Assembly: GCF_008017805.1 (NCBI RefSeq)
Contig: NZ_VRTT01000081.1
Coordinates: 1 to 32,410, forward strand
From: Paenibacillus sp. N3.4
GTDB taxonomy: Bacteria; Bacillota; Bacilli; Paenibacillales; NBRC-103111
Direction: 5' to 3'
DNA: 32,410 bases
A program made the position numbers and the translations under genes. Of the stretch, positions 16,209-24,890 are shown piece by piece (the stretch's first letter is position 1; each line of letters begins with the position of its first letter). The notes beneath the pieces are model-generated. The model was not told the DNA's origin and ran no database searches. It saw nothing but the letters and a program-made list of their open reading frames with translations.

Positions 16209-18053
16209 GTGGATGTGTTTAGACAACTGAAACCGTATTTCTGGCCTGAGAAAAAATTATTTTTTGCAGCCATTGCTTGTTTAGCCACAGCAACTGCGCT
16301 AGGTCTTGTTTATCCGAATTTACTTCGGTATTTAATCGATGATGTGATCGCAAAGGAACAATTCGGGCTCGTTCCGAAGTTAGCGCTTACGGTGGTGGTC
16401 GTTGTTTCGTTAAAAGGCATGCTTCAGTTTCTTCATGGTTTATGCGGGGGTCGATTAGGCAATCGTGTTGCTTATCATCTACGGAATGCCCTGTACAACA
16501 AGCTTCAGTATTTGTCTTTTCAATACTACGATCAAGCTCGAACAGGGGACTTAATGTCGCGATTGACAGCAGATCTGGAAGCGATTAGGCAATTCATTGG
16601 ATTTGGATTTGCCCAGCTCTTAAACGTCGGATTAATGCTTATATTCGGTATGGCCATGATGTTTTCGATCAACTGGAAACTTGCTCTGCTCACGATGGTT
16701 TCGATGCCGTTCCTTGCTTTTACGGCGATTCGCTTTGAGGGGAAAATTCATCCGGCTTTTCGCATGGTGCGTCAATCGCTGAGTACGATGACTACCGCTG
16801 TACAGGAAAATATTACAGGGGTGCGAACCGTAAAATCATTTGCTCGCGAGCCTTATGAAGTGACGAAATTTTCAGCTCGCAATGAAGATTATAAATCAAT
16901 GAACATTGAAACTTCGGGGATTTGGGCTAAATATTTCCCGATAATGGAAATTCTGGCGAACCTAAGCGTTGTTATGCTGCTTGGTGTTGGTGGCTACATG
17001 GTCATTGAAAATGCCATAACCTTAGGTGAGTTGGTTGCTTGCTTTAGTCTAATCTGGTACATCATTGGCCCGATGTGGCAGCTTGGATTTCATATTAACA
17101 ACTTTACACAAACGAAAGCTTCCGGCGAGAAAATTTTAGAGATTTTGCATCAATACATGCATGTCAAAGATCAACCGGAAGCAGCGGCTTTAGTCACGGA
17201 AGACATAAAGGGACACGTTCAATTCGAGCATGTTACCTTTGCTTATCCGGAGAAACAGCCCTCACTCTACGATTTCTCTGTGGATGCGCGGCCGGGTTCA
17301 GTCATTGGTCTATTGGGGAGCACGGGCTCAGGAAAAACGACGATTATTTCCTTGCTCATGAGAGCGTACAATGTCAAAGAAGGTAAAGTTTTACTTGACG
17401 GCAAAGACATTCGCACTGTGCAATTGGAAAGCTTTCGCAGTCAAATTGCGACCGTATTTCAAGAAACATTCCTGTTCTCGTCAACGATTCGCAATAACAT
17501 TTCTTATGGACGTCAAGGTGTCACCATGGATGATATTATACGCTCCGCGAAGCTGGCTAAAGCGCATGATTTCATTATGGAGCTTCCGGAAGGCTACGAT
17601 ACGGTAGTTGGTGAACGCGGACTTGGCTTATCGGGCGGACAGAAGCAGCGGATTGCCATTGCAAGAGCGTTACTGAAAGATCCGAAAATTCTAATTTTGG
17701 ACGATGCGACTAGCGCCGTAGATATGGAAACCGAACATGAAATTCAAGCAGGCTTTGGCGAAGTGATGAAAGGGCGTACGACCTTCATTATTGCTCATCG
17801 CATATCATCTTTGAAGCATGCGGATGAAATCATCGTTTTGGACAAAGGACGCATTCTGCAAAGAGGCACACACCAAGAACTGCTTGAGCAAGAAGGTTTG
17901 TATCGTCAAACCTATCAAATTCAATATGCTGATCAACCGAACCTGCACCCTACTGCGGACAATCAGGCTGCTGCCGCTCGAGATTTGAATATAGATGTTG
18001 AAAGCAAATCTTTAAACAACTCATCGTCATTGGAAAGAAGGTTAGCGCATTGA
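16209..18053 (+). CDS. Heterodimeric ABC exporter subunit, degenerate-site half (BmrC/YheI-like)
   Basis: A 614-residue half-exporter: six membrane helices (about 18-310) fused to a nucleotide-binding domain (about 345-580). The Walker A is GSTGSGKT (370-377) and the signature is a canonical LSGGQ (474-478). Walker B ends LILDDATSA with Asp499 where the catalytic Glu is expected, so its own ATP site is degenerate. In BmrCD-type exporters this half pairs with a partner carrying the active site. The start is GTG with AGGGGGG about 9 bases upstream. The stop overlaps the next start by 4 bases. Substrate unknown; multidrug export is the usual role. Confidence 0.9.
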   Translation: MDVFRQLKPYFWPEKKLFFAAIACLATATALGLVYPNLLRYLIDDVIAKEQFGLVPKLALTVVVVVSLKGMLQFLHGLCGGRLGNRVAYHLRNALYNKLQYLSFQYYDQARTGDLMSRLTADLEAIRQFIGFGFAQLLNVGLMLIFGMAMMFSINWKLALLTMVSMPFLAFTAIRFEGKIHPAFRMVRQSLSTMTTAVQENITGVRTVKSFAREPYEVTKFSARNEDYKSMNIETSGIWAKYFPIMEILANLSVVMLLGVGGYMVIENAITLGELVACFSLIWYIIGPMWQLGFHINNFTQTKASGEKILEILHQYMHVKDQPEAAALVTEDIKGHVQFEHVTFAYPEKQPSLYDFSVDARPGSVIGLLGSTGSGKTTIISLLMRAYNVKEGKVLLDGKDIRTVQLESFRSQIATVFQETFLFSSTIRNNISYGRQGVTMDDIIRSAKLAKAHDFIMELPEGYDTVVGERGLGLSGGQKQRIAIARALLKDPKILILDDATSAVDMETEHEIQAGFGEVMKGRTTFIIAHRISSLKHADEIIVLDKGRILQRGTHQELLEQEGLYRQTYQIQYADQPNLHPTADNQAAAARDLNIDVESKSLNNSSSLERRLAH

Positions 18054-19897
18054 GTACGCATTCGAAGCAAGCTGAGGCATCTGCCGAAAAAGAAGATTCC
18101 CAAGCAGGGCAACGATTTGTCTATCAAGATGATGAACTCATTGAGAAACCGTTTGATTGGGGTCAATTAAGACGATTATTTAGCTATATGAAGCCGTATC
18201 GAAAACAAATGCTGCCAATTATCATCATCATGATGTTTGTTGGCGCTATTACGAAGCTCACGATTCCGTTACTGATTCGCGTTGCTATCGATGATGCCAT
18301 AACGCCGAAAAATAAAAATTTATTGCTCTGGATCGTTGGTATTATGTTAGGTGTATATGTGATTCAATGGTTGGCTAATACGTTTCGGATCAAATATACG
18401 AATATGATTGGACAGCGCGTTATTTATGATTTGCGGCATGACTTGTTTAGCCATATTCAAAAGCTATCCTTTCGTTTTTTTGACACTCGTCCGGCCGGAT
18501 CTGTGCTTGTTCGAGTGACGAACTATGTAAATTCTTTGCAGGATCTATTTACGAATGGGGTCGTCAACTTATTAATTGATTTAGTGCAGCTTTGCGGTAT
18601 TATCATTATTTTATTAACGTATAATTTCAAGCTGGGAGCAGCGATTATCGTCACGGTTCCGATCATGTTCCTTGTTTCGACGAAGCTTCGCAAAAAGATA
18701 CGCCAGGCTTGGCAGGATGTAACGATGAAGCAATCACGGTTGAATGCGCATTTAAATGAGTGTATTCAGGGCATTCGAGTCACGCAAGCTTATACGCAAG
18801 AAAAAGAAAATATTCACTTCTTTACCAAGATGAACATGATCAATCGGTTGTCTTGGAACCGTGCTTCCATGCTCAATCAATCATTTGGTCCCATCATTGA
18901 AATTACGGGAGCTATCGGTTATTTCATTTTATTTTGGCTAGGGGCGCATTTCATACAGACAGGCGAAATAACGATTGGATTGTTGGTTGCCTTCGCCACC
19001 TACATCGGCTATTTCTGGGAACCTATTAATAGATTAGGCCAAATGTATTCGCAGTTGCTTATTGCAATGGCTTCAGCTGAGCGGATTTTTGAATACATAG
19101 ATGAGAAACCGACCGTTGCAGAAAGTAAAGACGCAAGCGAGCTGCCGCCGATTCAAGGCCATGTGAAATTTGAACAAATCGTTTTTGAATATGAGCCGGG
19201 TCGACCTGCTTTGAATGGTATTAGCTTGGAGGTACAGGCAGGTCAATCTATCGCGCTCGTCGGACATACGGGTTCAGGTAAAAGTACGATCATGAATTTA
19301 CTATGCCGCTTCTATGATCCTGTACAAGGAAGGGTTCTTGTGGACGGCAACGACATTCGCGAAGTAACGATTCAAAGCTTGCGTTCGCAGATTGGAATTG
19401 TTCTGCAAGATACGTTTATTTTCTCAGGAACGATCCGCGACAATATTCGCTTTGGCCGTTTGGATGCAACCAATGAAGAAATTGAGCAGGCTGCCAAAGC
19501 GGTCCATGCGCATGATTTTATTGTTAGTTTACCTGGTGGCTATGATACGGAAGTACAAGAGCGTGGTAATGTGCTTTCGATGGGTCAACGGCAGCTGATT
19601 TCCTTTGCTCGGGCATTGTTGGCGAATCCACAGGTTCTTATCTTGGATGAAGCTACGGCGAGCATTGATACAGAGACAGAACTTAAGATTCAGGAGGCGC
19701 TCAAAACATTGCTTGCGGGTCGTACTTCCTTCATCGTTGCGCACAGGCTTTCTACTATCCGTAATGCCGATAAAATTGTTGTGCTAGATCATGGTCGTAT
19801 GATGGAAATTGGCAATCATGAGGAATTGATGAGGGAACAACAGATTTACTATGGCCTCATCCAAGCTCAGTACAAATTTTTGCAAAATGCCGTGTAA
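18050..19897 (+). CDS. Heterodimeric ABC exporter subunit, catalytic half (BmrD/YheH-like)
   Basis: A 615-residue partner of the preceding gene. A hydrophilic N-terminal extension of about 55 residues precedes six membrane helices (about 57-345) and the nucleotide-binding domain (about 375-600). Walker A is GHTGSGKS (405-412), and Walker B LILDEATAS carries the catalytic Glu534. The signature is LSMGQ (509-513) instead of LSGGQ. This complements the partner: the good Walker site pairs with the good LSGGQ across the dimer and the two defective halves pair with each other. The start is TTG at 18050, translationally coupled (overlap TTGA). A terminator follows. Confidence 0.91.
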   Translation: MSTHSKQAEASAEKEDSQAGQRFVYQDDELIEKPFDWGQLRRLFSYMKPYRKQMLPIIIIMMFVGAITKLTIPLLIRVAIDDAITPKNKNLLLWIVGIMLGVYVIQWLANTFRIKYTNMIGQRVIYDLRHDLFSHIQKLSFRFFDTRPAGSVLVRVTNYVNSLQDLFTNGVVNLLIDLVQLCGIIIILLTYNFKLGAAIIVTVPIMFLVSTKLRKKIRQAWQDVTMKQSRLNAHLNECIQGIRVTQAYTQEKENIHFFTKMNMINRLSWNRASMLNQSFGPIIEITGAIGYFILFWLGAHFIQTGEITIGLLVAFATYIGYFWEPINRLGQMYSQLLIAMASAERIFEYIDEKPTVAESKDASELPPIQGHVKFEQIVFEYEPGRPALNGISLEVQAGQSIALVGHTGSGKSTIMNLLCRFYDPVQGRVLVDGNDIREVTIQSLRSQIGIVLQDTFIFSGTIRDNIRFGRLDATNEEIEQAAKAVHAHDFIVSLPGGYDTEVQERGNVLSMGQRQLISFARALLANPQVLILDEATASIDTETELKIQEALKTLLAGRTSFIVAHRLSTIRNADKIVVLDHGRMMEIGNHEELMREQQIYYGLIQAQYKFLQNAV

Positions 19898-19914
19898 TCA
19901 ACGAAGGATGAAAG

Positions 19915-19951
19915 AGCTGTTTAACTGCGCTGGCAGTCAAACGGCTTTTTT
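19915..19951 (+). terminator. Rho-independent terminator of the ABC exporter pair
   Basis: The stem AGC-GTTT-ACTGC / GCAGT-AAAC-GCT with two single-base mismatches and the loop GCTG runs into six T, 17 bases after the stop. Confidence 0.85.
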
Positions 19952-20027
19952 GTTATGATGAAGGAATGGCGAACGTATGATCGTGAATGGTGTACATTTG
20001 ATTTGTAGCGTTTGCAAATTTCTCCAA

Positions 20028-20054
20028 GAAGCTATACTCTTATAGTGAATTAGG
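20028..20054 (+). promoter_or_regulatory. Candidate promoter of the esterase-to-parC unit
   Basis: Within this interval TTGCAA is followed about 15 bases later by TATACT, just ahead of the esterase gene. The -10 is good (5 of 6) but the spacer is short. No other clear promoter is seen between the exporter terminator and 20082. Confidence 0.35.
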
Positions 20055-20081
20055 CCATTTTTTACGCAGGAGGGAACTCAT

Positions 20082-20897
20082 TTGAGATCATCTCGCTATA
20101 TATGGGGTGCAATTGGATTAACAGCCTCGATTTCGACGATTGTTTTTGCGGTAGGCTTTGCCTACGCCGCGAATCAGATATGGTTTCCCAAAGCCTCGGG
20201 AGATCCAGCTCTTGTATCGGCTCCGCAGAAACAAGAGACAATGATCGAGAGTAAAAGCAAGCTCCAGATTGTTGCCCTGGGAGATTCATTAACGGCAGGA
20301 ACAGGCGATAACACAGGTAAGGGGTATGTGGGACGAGTCCGTGAGAAGCTGGAAAAACAAAGCAGCAAACCGGTATTTGTACTTAATAATTTGGCTATTC
20401 CCGGTTACAAAAGTGATCAGCTCTTAGCCGATTTAGCAATGAAAAAGACGCAGGATGCGCTTGCTGAGGCAGATATCGTTTTACTTACGATTGGCGGCAA
20501 TGATCTTTTTGCCGGTGGCGAGGGTATGTTTACAGGAGACAATCAAACCGAATTTAATCCGGAGGCTGCCCGAATACGTGTTGAGCCTGCTTTGACGAAA
20601 ATGGGACAAGTCATCGAAGCCCTACATACGGCCAACCCGAAGGCAACAGTCATGTACATTGGGCTATATCATCCATTCCTGGATTTAGATCCTAATCGTG
20701 AGGGGTCTCTGATTGTTCAAAAATGGAATGACAGCGTATTTGCCATGACAAATAAATATCCGAATATGATTATCGTACCGACCTATGATTTATTTGAGCA
20801 AAATTTGATCAAATATTTGTCCGCGGCCGATCACTTTCATCCGAATGGGGACGGTTATGAACGAATTGCCGATCGGATTGTACAAATTCTGAAATAG
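20082..20897 (+). CDS. SGNH/GDSL-type esterase or lipase, membrane anchored (YpmR-like)
   Basis: A 271-residue extracytoplasmic hydrolase. An uncleaved signal or anchor helix (about 7-28) leads to an SGNH fold: block I GDSLTAG with nucleophile S69, the block II region NLAIPGYKSDQLL, block III TIGGNDLF and block V DHFHPNG with D250/H253. It resembles B. subtilis YpmR in length and motif layout; the natural substrate is not known. The start is TTG with AGGAGGGA 8 bases upstream. It is the first gene of a tightly spaced co-directional series (11 bases to the next gene) that ends with topoisomerase IV. Confidence 0.88.
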   Translation: MRSSRYIWGAIGLTASISTIVFAVGFAYAANQIWFPKASGDPALVSAPQKQETMIESKSKLQIVALGDSLTAGTGDNTGKGYVGRVREKLEKQSSKPVFVLNNLAIPGYKSDQLLADLAMKKTQDALAEADIVLLTIGGNDLFAGGEGMFTGDNQTEFNPEAARIRVEPALTKMGQVIEALHTANPKATVMYIGLYHPFLDLDPNREGSLIVQKWNDSVFAMTNKYPNMIIVPTYDLFEQNLIKYLSAADHFHPNGDGYERIADRIVQILK

Positions 20898-20908
20898 GAG
20901 GTGTAAGG

Positions 20909-21880
20909 ATGACAGTAACAGATCCGCTTAAAGCTCCAGCAACGGTACTATCCGTCAGAAATATTAAAAAAAGAATTAAAGACAAAGAAATTATTAAAGG
21001 TATCTCATTTGATGTGTATGCCGGAGAAATTTTCGGCTTCCTAGGACCCAACGGATCGGGAAAAACAACGACTATTCGTATGCTCGTTGATTTGATACGA
21101 CCGACAGAAGGGTCTATTCATATTTGCGGTTACGACGTACGCAAAGAGCATGATCAAGCGATGAGCCATGTTGGGTGTATTGTCGAAAACCCTGAATTAT
21201 ATGCTTATTTGACAGGATGGGAAAATTTAGAGCACTTTGCAAGAATGCTGCCTAACGTTGATCAGAGGCGGATTCAAGAAGTTGTTGACATCGTTGCAAT
21301 GGACCAACGAATCCATGATAAAGTTCGTACGTATTCGCTTGGCATGCGTCAACGGCTTGGCATTGCACAAGCCTTGCTGGGGCGGCCCAGTTTATTGATT
21401 CTGGACGAGCCAACGAATGGCCTCGATCCGCAAGGTATCAAGGAAATGCGTGAATTTATTCAACGTTTGGCTAAAGATGGTCTCAGTTTATTCGTTTCAA
21501 GCCATTTATTAACGGAAATTCAACAAATGTGCGATCGGGTCGCGATTATTAGTCATGGTGAGGTTATACAAGTTGGTGCCGTGAACGAATTGATTGCACA
21601 AGGTGGCAAAGTCGTTTGGTCGGTGTCACCTGCCGAGCAAGCCGAGAAGCTGCTGGCTGCCTCGCCGCTCGTTCATGAAATTGAAGAAATTTCAGAAGAA
21701 AATCAGGTGGGTAATGATTCCTTTGTGCGTCAGATCGTTACACAACTGAATAAAGAGCATGTCCCGCAAATAAATAGGCAATTGATGGAAGCAGGAATTA
21801 ACGTCTACGCTGTAGAAATCAAAAATCCAACACTCGAAGATTTGTTCTTGAGTTTAACGGAAGGTGAAAGAATTGAGTAG
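20909..21880 (+). CDS. ABC transporter ATP-binding protein
   Basis: A 323-residue cytoplasmic ATPase. It shows Walker A GPNGSGKTTT (residues about 48-57), the signature variant YSLGMRQRLGIAQAL, Walker B LLILDEPTNGLD and the H-loop SSHLL. The LGMRQ signature and the C-terminal extension of about 90 residues are typical of ABC-2 drug, bacteriocin or sodium exporters. The start ATG follows AGGAGGTG. Its end overlaps the start of the adjacent permease, so the two form one transporter. The substrate cannot be read from sequence. Confidence 0.93.
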   Translation: MTVTDPLKAPATVLSVRNIKKRIKDKEIIKGISFDVYAGEIFGFLGPNGSGKTTTIRMLVDLIRPTEGSIHICGYDVRKEHDQAMSHVGCIVENPELYAYLTGWENLEHFARMLPNVDQRRIQEVVDIVAMDQRIHDKVRTYSLGMRQRLGIAQALLGRPSLLILDEPTNGLDPQGIKEMREFIQRLAKDGLSLFVSSHLLTEIQQMCDRVAIISHGEVIQVGAVNELIAQGGKVVWSVSPAEQAEKLLAASPLVHEIEEISEENQVGNDSFVRQIVTQLNKEHVPQINRQLMEAGINVYAVEIKNPTLEDLFLSLTEGERIE

Positions 21881-22865
21881 TTTATACGCATTAGTCAAAA
21901 ATGAATGTATTAAAATGATAAAGAAAAAGCGTTTCTATGTCATCCTACTCATTCTCCTTGCGTTAATCCCCATGTTTACTTACGCACAGATGCGAGTTGC
22001 TCAAAATTCACAAAAGCAGTTCGGTACGTCGGACTGGAAAGCAGACCAGCGGCAAAAAATTGCTGATTCGGAAAAACGTTTATCCTCGGCAAGAACACCG
22101 GAAGAATGGAAGCAGCAGCTTAAGGTACAGATTCAGATTGCGAACTATTATCTGGAGAAAGACGTGGATCCAACCTCACCCAATGCGGTTACGTTTACAC
22201 GAGATTTTGTAAAAAATGCGGTTGGTTTATTCATCCCTCTTATTATCATGGTCATTTCTGCCGATATCGTATCATCGGAGCATGCAACGGGGACTATTAA
22301 ATTATTGTTGACAAGACCGGTCCGACGATGGAAAATCCTATTGAGTAAATTAATTACTGTTATTTTCTTTACATCGCTTACGGTGCTCTCAACAGCTGTG
22401 CTTTGTTACCTGATTTCAGGACTTGTTTTTGGGTATAACGGATGGAGCATGCCTGTGTTTACCGGTATTCAGCTTTCCGGTTCGGATGTTGATTTCAGTC
22501 GAGTCCGGGCTGTGGACCAATGGTTTTTCCTAATCATGGAGCTTGGTTTAGTCTGGTTCTCAGCCATGGTCGTAGCCTTCATGTCCCTCATGCTCTCTGT
22601 TCTTGTTCGTTCAACAGCAGCGGGAATGGGCGTTATGCTGGCGGTCCTTATTTCGGGAACGATTCTTTCGAATATGGTTTCCTCGTGGGAAACGGCGAAA
22701 TATTTGTTCATGGTTAACTTGGATTTAACAAAATATTTAACAGGTGGACTGCCGCCGATTAAAGGAATGGATTTGACTTTTTCACTAAGCGTTTTAAGTA
22801 TATGGGCATTGGCTTCGCTTATCGTTTCCTTTACCGTATTTTCTCGCAAAGATGTATTGAACTAA
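21873..22865 (+). CDS. ABC-2 type transporter permease
   Basis: A 330-residue integral membrane protein. I count about six hydrophobic segments: one near the N-terminus (FYVILLILLALIPMFTYA), a large extracytoplasmic loop to about residue 105, then IPLIIMVISADIVSS and four more to the C-terminus. The EHATGTIKLLLTRPVRR loop after helix 2 is the typical ABC-2 coupling region. I prefer the TTG at 21873, with GGAAGGTG 7 bases upstream, over the GTG at 21864 that lies inside that ribosome site. The 8-base overlap with the ATPase gene implies coupled translation. parE starts 30 bases downstream. Confidence 0.9.
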   Translation: MSSLYALVKNECIKMIKKKRFYVILLILLALIPMFTYAQMRVAQNSQKQFGTSDWKADQRQKIADSEKRLSSARTPEEWKQQLKVQIQIANYYLEKDVDPTSPNAVTFTRDFVKNAVGLFIPLIIMVISADIVSSEHATGTIKLLLTRPVRRWKILLSKLITVIFFTSLTVLSTAVLCYLISGLVFGYNGWSMPVFTGIQLSGSDVDFSRVRAVDQWFFLIMELGLVWFSAMVVAFMSLMLSVLVRSTAAGMGVMLAVLISGTILSNMVSSWETAKYLFMVNLDLTKYLTGGLPPIKGMDLTFSLSVLSIWALASLIVSFTVFSRKDVLN

Positions 22866-22895
22866 ATGGATAGATTAGATAAAAGGAGGGCTTAA

Positions 22896-24866
22896 ATGAC
22901 CGAGCATCTAGAAGTATTTGCGGATGGAAAAGCCCAAGCTTCAAGCTATGATGCCGATGATATCCAGGTGTTGGAAGGCCTTGTCGCTGTTCGTAAACGA
23001 CCGGGCATGTATATCGGCAGCACGAGCAGCTCAGGACTGCATCATCTGATCTGGGAGATCGTGGACAATGCGGTAGACGAGCATCTGGCTAAACATTGTT
23101 CCAAAATCAGCTTGACCATTCATAAAGACCAATCCATTACCGTACAGGATAATGGCAGAGGTATTCCAACAGGGATGCATAAAACAGGTGTGCCTACACC
23201 TCAGGTTGTATTTACAATTCTTCACGCCGGCGGCAAGTTCGGCGGATCCGGCTACAAGAAGTCAGGCGGTTTGCACGGCGTTGGCGCTTCTGTGACCAAT
23301 GCGCTTTCAGAGTGGCTCGAAGTAGAGATTTACCGGGATGGCAAAATTCACAAAATGCGTTTCGAATATTGGGTAGACAGCGCTGGCATTGAGCATGTCG
23401 GAGAACCAACGACTGGGTTAGAGGTGACAGGAAATACGAATCGCACAGGCACGAAAGTTACCTTTAAGCCTGATAAGCGTGTCTTCCAAGGCGGAACGAC
23501 GATCAATTATGATACGCTGGCGGAACGTCTTCAAGAGATTGCCTTCTTGAACTCAGGTCTACTCGTCAACTTAAAAGATGATCGCACGGATAAACAGGAT
23601 TCGTTCCAATACGAGGGCGGCGCCAGCCAATTCGTGGAATTCCTGAATGAGGAGAAAACGGTCCTTCATCCCGTCATTCATTTTGCTTCGGAGAAAGATG
23701 AAATTGAAGTTGAAGTGGCTCTGCAGTATAACGATGGTTATACCGAAACGATCGCTTCTTTCGTAAATTCCATTCCGACACGAGGCGGCGGAACACATGA
23801 GACCGGATTCAAGACAGCCTATACACGAGTCATGAATGAATATGCCCGCAAAGGGGGCATTCTCAAAGAAAAGGATAAAAACCTCGATGGTACCGACCTT
23901 AGGGAAGGTATGATGGTGGTTATCAATATTAAGATGGGCGACGTTGAATTCGTCGGACAAACAAAGGACCAGCTCGGAAGTGCGATTGCCAGAAGCGCTG
24001 TGGATGCTGTCGTTTCTGATAAAATGACGGTTTTCCTGGAGGAAAATCCTCAGATCGCACAAATGATGCTGAAGAAAGCTGTACAAGCCTCCAGAGCACG
24101 TGAAGCCGCGCGTAAAGCACGTGAAGAAATTCGCAGCGGCAAGAAAGGGAAGAGTGAGAGCTCTAACCTGAATGGCAAGCTCACGCCTGCTCAATCCAAG
24201 GATTTACAGCGCAATGAATTGTTCATTGTAGAAGGCGATTCTGCTGGTGGATCGGCGAAGCAGGGCCGTGATTCGAAGCATCAAGCCATTCTGCCGCTCA
24301 AAGGGAAACCGATGAACCCGGAGAAAGCGAAGCTGCTCGATATTATGAAGAACGATGAGTACAAAGCCATTATCGCCGCGATTGGGGCAGGCGTCGGTTC
24401 TGAGTTCGAATCCGAAGAGACGAATTATGGCAAAATTATTATTATGACCGATGCCGATACGGATGGAGCGCACATTCAGGTACTGCTGCTGACTTTCTTT
24501 TATCGCTATATGAAGCCTTTAATTGATGCAGGTAAAGTTTATATCGCTCAGCCGCCGCTTTATAAAGTGACCAGAAAAGGGAAAAATGGCGGATATCGCT
24601 ATGCCTGGACAGACGATCAGTTGCAGGTTGTTGTGAAAGAGCTTGGCAAAAACACCGAATTACAGCGATACAAAGGACTTGGCGAGATGAATCCCGAGCA
24701 ATTATGGGAAACGACCATGAATCCGGAAAGCCGGACACTCCTTCAAGTACAGATTGAAGATGCAGCCAAAGCAGAACGACGTGTGACAACATTAATGGGT
24801 GATAAAGTAGATCCTCGCAAGCGCTGGATTATAGAAAACGTTGATTTTACCGAGTATGTCGAGTAG
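22896..24866 (+). CDS. parE: DNA topoisomerase IV subunit B
   Basis: The ATPase subunit of topoisomerase IV, which separates replicated chromosomes. Its 656 residues contain the GHKL ATPase motifs EIVDNAVDEH and DNGRGIP, the lid GGLHGVGASVTNAL, and a Toprim domain with EGDSAGG (E446) and the Mg-binding DADTDGAH (D519, D521, D523). The PLKGKPMNPEKAK segment is the ParE/GyrB quinolone region. I call ParE rather than GyrB because it is followed directly by a ParC-like subunit and is not next to recF/dnaN. The ATG has AAAGGAGGG upstream. It lies within the same transcription direction as the ABC transporter genes. Confidence 0.95.
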   Translation: MTEHLEVFADGKAQASSYDADDIQVLEGLVAVRKRPGMYIGSTSSSGLHHLIWEIVDNAVDEHLAKHCSKISLTIHKDQSITVQDNGRGIPTGMHKTGVPTPQVVFTILHAGGKFGGSGYKKSGGLHGVGASVTNALSEWLEVEIYRDGKIHKMRFEYWVDSAGIEHVGEPTTGLEVTGNTNRTGTKVTFKPDKRVFQGGTTINYDTLAERLQEIAFLNSGLLVNLKDDRTDKQDSFQYEGGASQFVEFLNEEKTVLHPVIHFASEKDEIEVEVALQYNDGYTETIASFVNSIPTRGGGTHETGFKTAYTRVMNEYARKGGILKEKDKNLDGTDLREGMMVVINIKMGDVEFVGQTKDQLGSAIARSAVDAVVSDKMTVFLEENPQIAQMMLKKAVQASRAREAARKAREEIRSGKKGKSESSNLNGKLTPAQSKDLQRNELFIVEGDSAGGSAKQGRDSKHQAILPLKGKPMNPEKAKLLDIMKNDEYKAIIAAIGAGVGSEFESEETNYGKIIIMTDADTDGAHIQVLLLTFFYRYMKPLIDAGKVYIAQPPLYKVTRKGKNGGYRYAWTDDQLQVVVKELGKNTELQRYKGLGEMNPEQLWETTMNPESRTLLQVQIEDAAKAERRVTTLMGDKVDPRKRWIIENVDFTEYVE

Positions 24867-24890
24867 ACCAAAAAGAGTGGTGACTGAAAG

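Noticed and set aside
23571..24194. 207-codon minus-strand frame inside parE
   Set aside because: Antisense to the conserved ParE ATPase and Toprim region; the translation is compositionally odd and resembles no family I know.
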